DNA from: Cephalothrix spiralis
Lineage: Eukaryota; Nemertea; Palaeonemertea; Archinemertea; Cephalotrichidae
Reading direction: 5' to 3'
Assembly: GCA_032353305.1 (NCBI GenBank)
Contig: JAUCNG010387701.1
Span: 1-10,942, forward strand
DNA: 10,942 nucleotides
Positions 7,361 through 10,942 of the stretch are shown one piece after another. Each line of letters begins with the position of its first letter. Position 1 is the stretch's first letter. A program made the position numbers and the translations under genes. Below the pieces are notes generated by a model, which made no database searches, was not told the origin of the DNA, and saw only the letters and a program-made list of their open reading frames with translations.

Positions 7361-7912
7361 AGGCTAATCTCGATCACATATCTATTATTGGTGTTATCAG
7401 TTGGCACTTATTAACCAATTTCAGTTTATCTACAACTTAAAAGTTCATATTTGAAGTATGTTGATATGCTTCTAGGAAAGAGTTTACTCAAACTTAATTA
7501 GACACAAGTTAAAAGAAAATTTAATTACGAAGCACATACATGTATCATCAATTGCTATTAGAGGGTCTAAAGGGAGTATGGCGGGAATAATTTTAGCCAG
7601 AATTGTTATAATTAGTAGCAGAGCCAGCGCTTTGCGAAAAGAGTGGCGATCACTTACATTTATTCAATGGTCTCATGGGTGATTTAAAATCATAATAAGG
7701 TCGCAATGACGTTGCGACAATAGAGTGCCATTCTTTTCTTTCTGGTATCGATCATTTGCCATCAGATTAATCCGGGAATCGGGAAAAGGGCCAAAAATTG
7801 CTAACGGGAACGGGAAAATTGGAATGGTTAATTTTTGCTTAGCGGGAGCTTTTTTATCGGGAAGCGGAAAACGTAACCCCGCCCCCCCTAATCAAATTTG
7901 GCCTTTTCAGGC
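7361..7912. other. non-coding stretch with a hairpin and a G-tract cluster
   Basis: No exon is recognised. GTCGCAA (7700-7706) and TTGCGAC (7712-7718) form a perfect 7-bp stem with a 5-base loop. Seven GGG runs lie between 7774 and 7861, in a CGGGAA-type repeat; a plus open frame running through it (from 7725) is low-complexity and unlike any family I know. Confidence 0.5.
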
Positions 7913-8360
7913 ATTTAGAAGAGTTTTGAAAAAACTGACCGGATGTTCACTATACCGGACAATCGGTTTTTGGCTTAAAAATGGATTACAGTGATGAATT
8001 ATTGAAGCAAAACCAATTTTATTGCAATCTTGATATGATTTCGGTACTCCATGCAAAAAAATGTACTTAATCGCGCGGCGAGTTTTTGTCACGTGACTTT
8101 CCAAAGTTTATCTAATAATTTTAAGGCACGAAGACCGAATGTCCACTATACTTGACAATCGATTTTTTGCTTTAAAATGGTTTATATAATAGAATATACA
8201 TTTTTGTACATGTAGAAGAAAAAAAGATTTTATTTCAATCTTTATTAGTTTCCGCTACTCCACGCCAAAGATGTACAAAATCAGGCGACGAGTTCCTGTC
8301 ACATGATCGTTCTGAGTAAAAATCCATTTAAGGCACGTACACGTAATGTCCAGTTTAGTG
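7913..8360. repeat. diverged tandem repeat, unit about 200 bp, two copies plus the start of a third
   Basis: GACCGGATGTTCACTATA at 7937 and GACCGAATGTCCACTATA at 8133 begin two long similar stretches. Shared blocks follow in order: GACAATCG, TTTAAAATGG-like, TTTTATTxCAATCTT, TACTCCA, GGCGAG and GTCACxTGA. TTAAGGCACG precedes the second copy (8121) and the start of a third (8329), where GTAATGTCCAGTTTA is followed by divergence. No protein is encoded. Confidence 0.7.
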
Positions 8361-9214
8361 TGTACATTTTGGATTACTCGAAAATGTCCGTTGAGACATA
8401 AAACTCCGGATTTTTCTCAAAGGACCCAAAAAAACATCCCTTACCTAAAATGTCATTAAATTTCGTCAATTTATTAGTCTGGGGTCCGTAGAGGATAAGT
8501 ACTGTTCGTAAAAATTGTCGATACATGTACATAATCATGTATAGCGTTTATTTTTGTATGTTTATAGAATAATAACCTTGGTTCTAATTAATTTTGTTAT
8601 CAATTGTATAATCGTTTATTTTATCAATAATATCACACATAATAAAGTATTGTTTGATTAAAAAGATAGTACATTGTATATGTTTAACCCTTATTATTTT
8701 TATCATGATATGTCGACATAAATGTACTCGTCGTATATGGCATGATTTTTGCGCATAATAAACCTATTTTTGCCGCGCGATTATATAGTCTTTACAAATG
8801 AGATCATGTTGTTTATAAATACATCTCTTAAATCTTCTAAAATTATTCTAATTCTCATACAATTTAATTAAAATTGTACAAAAAAATAGAAAATAGTTTC
8901 AAATATTTGGTTTGTTGAATATGTTTTTAATAATCAAGTCAATACATGCAAGATCGAGGCAAAAATTATTCACGTGATATTGCGCACTATGACTGTCCGT
9001 GCTAAATTATATTACGGATTTGAATTTTAATCGCAATATTATACATTTAATATGGAGGCATCGACTGGCTTTTTTGGATATGCCCATAAACTGTGGAACT
9101 TTAAGACATGTATTTAACCTACCATAGCCTTTCCAAAACGACATATTTCTGGCTGGGTACCATCAACTCAAGGTATATTTTGACTTAGGAGTTCTTGCAC
9201 TTCCAAGAAATGTT
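8361..9214. other. non-coding AT-rich stretch, no gene seen
   Basis: Nothing coding is recognised on either strand. A stretch near 8940-8985 (GGCAAAAATTATTCACGTGAT) weakly resembles the 3' part of the 7913-8360 unit and might be a further degraded copy. ACATGTA occurs at 8523. Confidence 0.45.
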
Positions 9215-9960
9215 CTCAACGTCAGGGCACATAGGTCTGTTGCGTGGGATGAATGAAACATGGTTAATCAAACCCTTAACATCATTTTAGGACCCTTCTT
9301 GTATCATATTCCATATCGGGCTTTAGAGTTTAGACGCCATTTTAGTTTACGTAAATACTTCAATGACGTTGAACAGTTGTTAGCGTTGCAACTACATGTA
9401 TAGTGGTAGAGCAAATATTTGGAAACACCATTAAGGATTCATTTCTCATATTGCTTTCGTATGTGAGCTATTTTTGTCAAGTACCCTTTTAGATATCTCT
9501 CGTACCCCCTCACGCCCCCTCACCCGTTTTTCATGGGCTATCAGATCATCAGCCACTTTGCCTGCCAGAATAGATCTGTAACATTTAAAACCCGTTTTTT
9601 CATTCTGCAATCTGCACACTTTAATTGAACTGAAAATAATATAAAGCTGTCTGATTTAGTACTCGTGTTCGACGACAGATTAATGCAAATCCAGGTTTTG
9701 AAGGGTGTTCGAATTATACAATATTTAAACAGTGAGATTCAAATGTCATTAGATTTGGCGAAAATATGATTATTTGTCTCCACCACCAACAGATTAATCA
9801 GTCATTACTCAGAAATAATTTATATCAAAAGCAAATCATTTATAAAAGTACACGTATAACTCCCTCAACGTCAGGGCACTTTAATACAGGTCTGTTGCGT
9901 GGGACGAATGAAACAAAAGTTCCAGTGTTGTAACCACATGCATGGCTCAGCTAATGGAGC
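9215..9960. repeat. dispersed direct duplication with a common head and tail
   Basis: CTCAACGTCAGGGCAC, then GGTCTGTTGCGTGGGA and GAATGAAACA occur at 9215-9260 and again at 9864-9915, the second with about six extra bases. Further on, AGCGTTGCAACTACATG (9382) corresponds to AGTGTTGTAACCACATG (9924). The first copy has about 100 more bases between head and tail. This looks like two copies of an uncharacterised repeat that differ by an indel. No termini or target duplications were found. The 9261-9380 and 9416-9863 intervals hold no recognisable gene. Confidence 0.65.
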
Positions 9961-10329
9961 GAGGAATTTTTCTCTCTCGATCCTGCCGTCAGTTTTACAA
10001 GTGAAATAATATGGGAATTGTATACATTTATAAATGATTTATTTTGGTAATACCATTCTCACTTGTGAAAGTGTCAGCCTGCAGCTGCTTGGCTAACATA
10101 TGAAATATGATATAATACCATGGGGGAGTGAGGATGTGGTAATACACGTACATGTAGTTTTAAATCCAATTGATTAGAATACAAAGATACATATAATGAT
10201 GATACTAAACACATAAAGACCGTGTACATTCTAAATTGCGCCATAATGCATGGAATCTATCTAGTACTCAGTCACCAAAAGCTGAAGTTTGCTCGGCAAT
10301 ATTAATTTATATACTGATCTGGGTCCTCT
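9961..10329. other. non-coding stretch, no gene seen
   Basis: AT-rich, with no recognisable exon or transposon end. The minus-strand polymerase relic may have extended into its right edge, but no conserved residues can be identified below about 10330. Confidence 0.45.
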
Positions 10330-10741
10330 ATCACCCAGGAAATTGCCTAAACGGGGGGGTCTTATCTAAAGGACCGCTTGTGTCAAGACTCTGTGGCCCA
10401 TTGAGTTCAGCAATTTATATAATTCCAATCATTCTCGTAAAGGAAGCAATCACTACATTCGTGAATACCTGAAAAGAAGAAAAAAACATCATAAACATCC
10501 GACCTTATTCATCCTGTTATCTTGTGAAATCAATAATAGTGTGGCTACATACCTCTACAAATTCGTATCCGATTAGAAGCAACTCCTTTGAGTTCAACAT
10601 GTCGTATAATTCTGCTGGTGTTTTGTGTATATTTTGACTTTGACATGCTGTGTAAATCCCCCCCCCCCCCCACAGTGAGTTTAGGCACAGCTTCGCCAGG
10701 CTTCGGACTGTATGGTTCTTTTGTCCTATCAAGAATGATAC
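10330..10741 (-). pseudogene. decayed family-B DNA polymerase fragment (Polinton/plasmid type)
   Basis: Read on the minus strand, 10741-10553 is open for 63 codons, from an acceptor-like CAACAG to a donor-like GAG|GTATGT. It contains RSLAKLCLNSLWG, the family-B polymerase motif B (KxxxNSxxG), followed by TPAELYDML. After a possible 84-base phase-0 intron ending TTCTTCTTTTCAG, the frame resumes as TNVVIASFT, which precedes motif C in this family. A frameshift then leads to LYKLLNSMGHRVL, and another frame gives LGNFLGD, also expected. The interval that should carry the catalytic YxDTDS motif is shortened and contains a stop. This polymerase type occurs in Polinton/Maverick elements, related viruses and linear plasmids; which source is not decidable here. 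It is a non-functional relic. A merely unlucky match is unlikely given four motifs in order. Confidence 0.72.
10658..10671. repeat. C14 homopolymer (G14 in the polymerase reading frame)
   Basis: Fourteen consecutive C on the plus strand, read as Gly codons directly after NSLW in the minus-strand polymerase relic, where family members carry a conserved Gly-Lys-Phe-Gly-like stretch. The run keeps the reading frame. Homopolymers this long are also prone to sequencing and assembly error. Confidence 0.9.
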
Positions 10742-10942
10742 CTGTTGAAACAAGACAGTTTTTACATGAGTAAAATTTTCTGCATGATAAAAAACTTAAG
10801 TAATGGTTCCATTTTTTAAGAAAAATAATAAAAAAAGTTGTTTGTGACATGTCGATTTTTGAACTTTTAAATTTGAAGTGTTATTGTTTAATGTTAAAAT
10901 TATTAGATCATGAAGTCCTTATTTGCTATCATGATTTAGGGT
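10742..10942. other. AT-rich flank, probably intron-like relative to the polymerase relic
   Basis: On the minus strand this leads into the acceptor-like sequence at 10744-10742. It is AT-rich, with no conserved polymerase residues seen, so the upstream parts of the polymerase (exonuclease domain, motif A) are absent from the window or too decayed to see. Confidence 0.45.

Noticed and set aside
7913-8360. CRISPR-like array
   Set aside because: There are only two to three long diverged units without spacers, in a eukaryotic context.
10236-10773. Plus-strand open frames at 10236-10472 and 10588-10773, and a second minus frame at 10545-10850
   Set aside because: They are shadows of the minus-strand polymerase relic, which carries the recognisable motifs in another frame.

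Overview
The window looks like eukaryotic nuclear DNA from an invertebrate, most likely a bivalve or other mollusc. The evidence is AT-rich sequence, short exons with good GT..AG junctions separated by long introns, a very high density of small inverted-repeat transposons, and enrichment of ACATGTA, which I associate with bivalve genomes. No bacterial operon, rRNA or tRNA is visible. The assignment to molluscs is inference.

The only convincing functional host gene is on the plus strand. Two internal exons (5512-5709 and 6562-6744) of a purple acid phosphatase-like protein (ACP7 family) encode the end of the fibronectin-like N-terminal domain and the start of the metallophosphatase domain, including the metal-binding GDMG motif. 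Both exons are flanked by phase-1 introns and have no internal stops. The signal-peptide exon upstream and the remaining catalytic exons downstream are not recognisable here. The downstream intron therefore probably runs to the window end and beyond (over 4 kb), unless the gene is incomplete.

Layout. 1-105 is an isolated GC-rich patch. 591-1730 is a hairpin followed by a low-complexity AAATCCC/GGGATTT block that switches strand several times. 1735-3150 holds no gene. 3159-3616 is a pogo/mariner-like non-autonomous element with TA target duplications. 3946-5042 is a nest of inverted-repeat elements: a foldback element (4007-5042) is interrupted by a second element (about 4427-4890) packed with ATCGAT motifs. 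Directly abutting its right end is a recent partial copy of the ACP7 exon and its intron start (5042-5189). The two ACP7 exons follow. The downstream intron holds a small TA-flanked element (6901-7070), a GC-rich transposon-like segment with a hammerhead-like motif on the minus strand (7071-7360), a roughly 200-bp tandem repeat (7913-8360) and a dispersed direct duplication (9215-9960).

At the right edge, on the minus strand (10741-10330), is a decayed fragment of a family-B DNA polymerase of the type found in Polinton/Maverick elements and linear plasmids. Polymerase motif B is intact. A 14-G run follows it, there is a possible 84-nt intron, and the region expected to carry the catalytic YxDTDS motif is lost or damaged. 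It is a relic, not an active gene.
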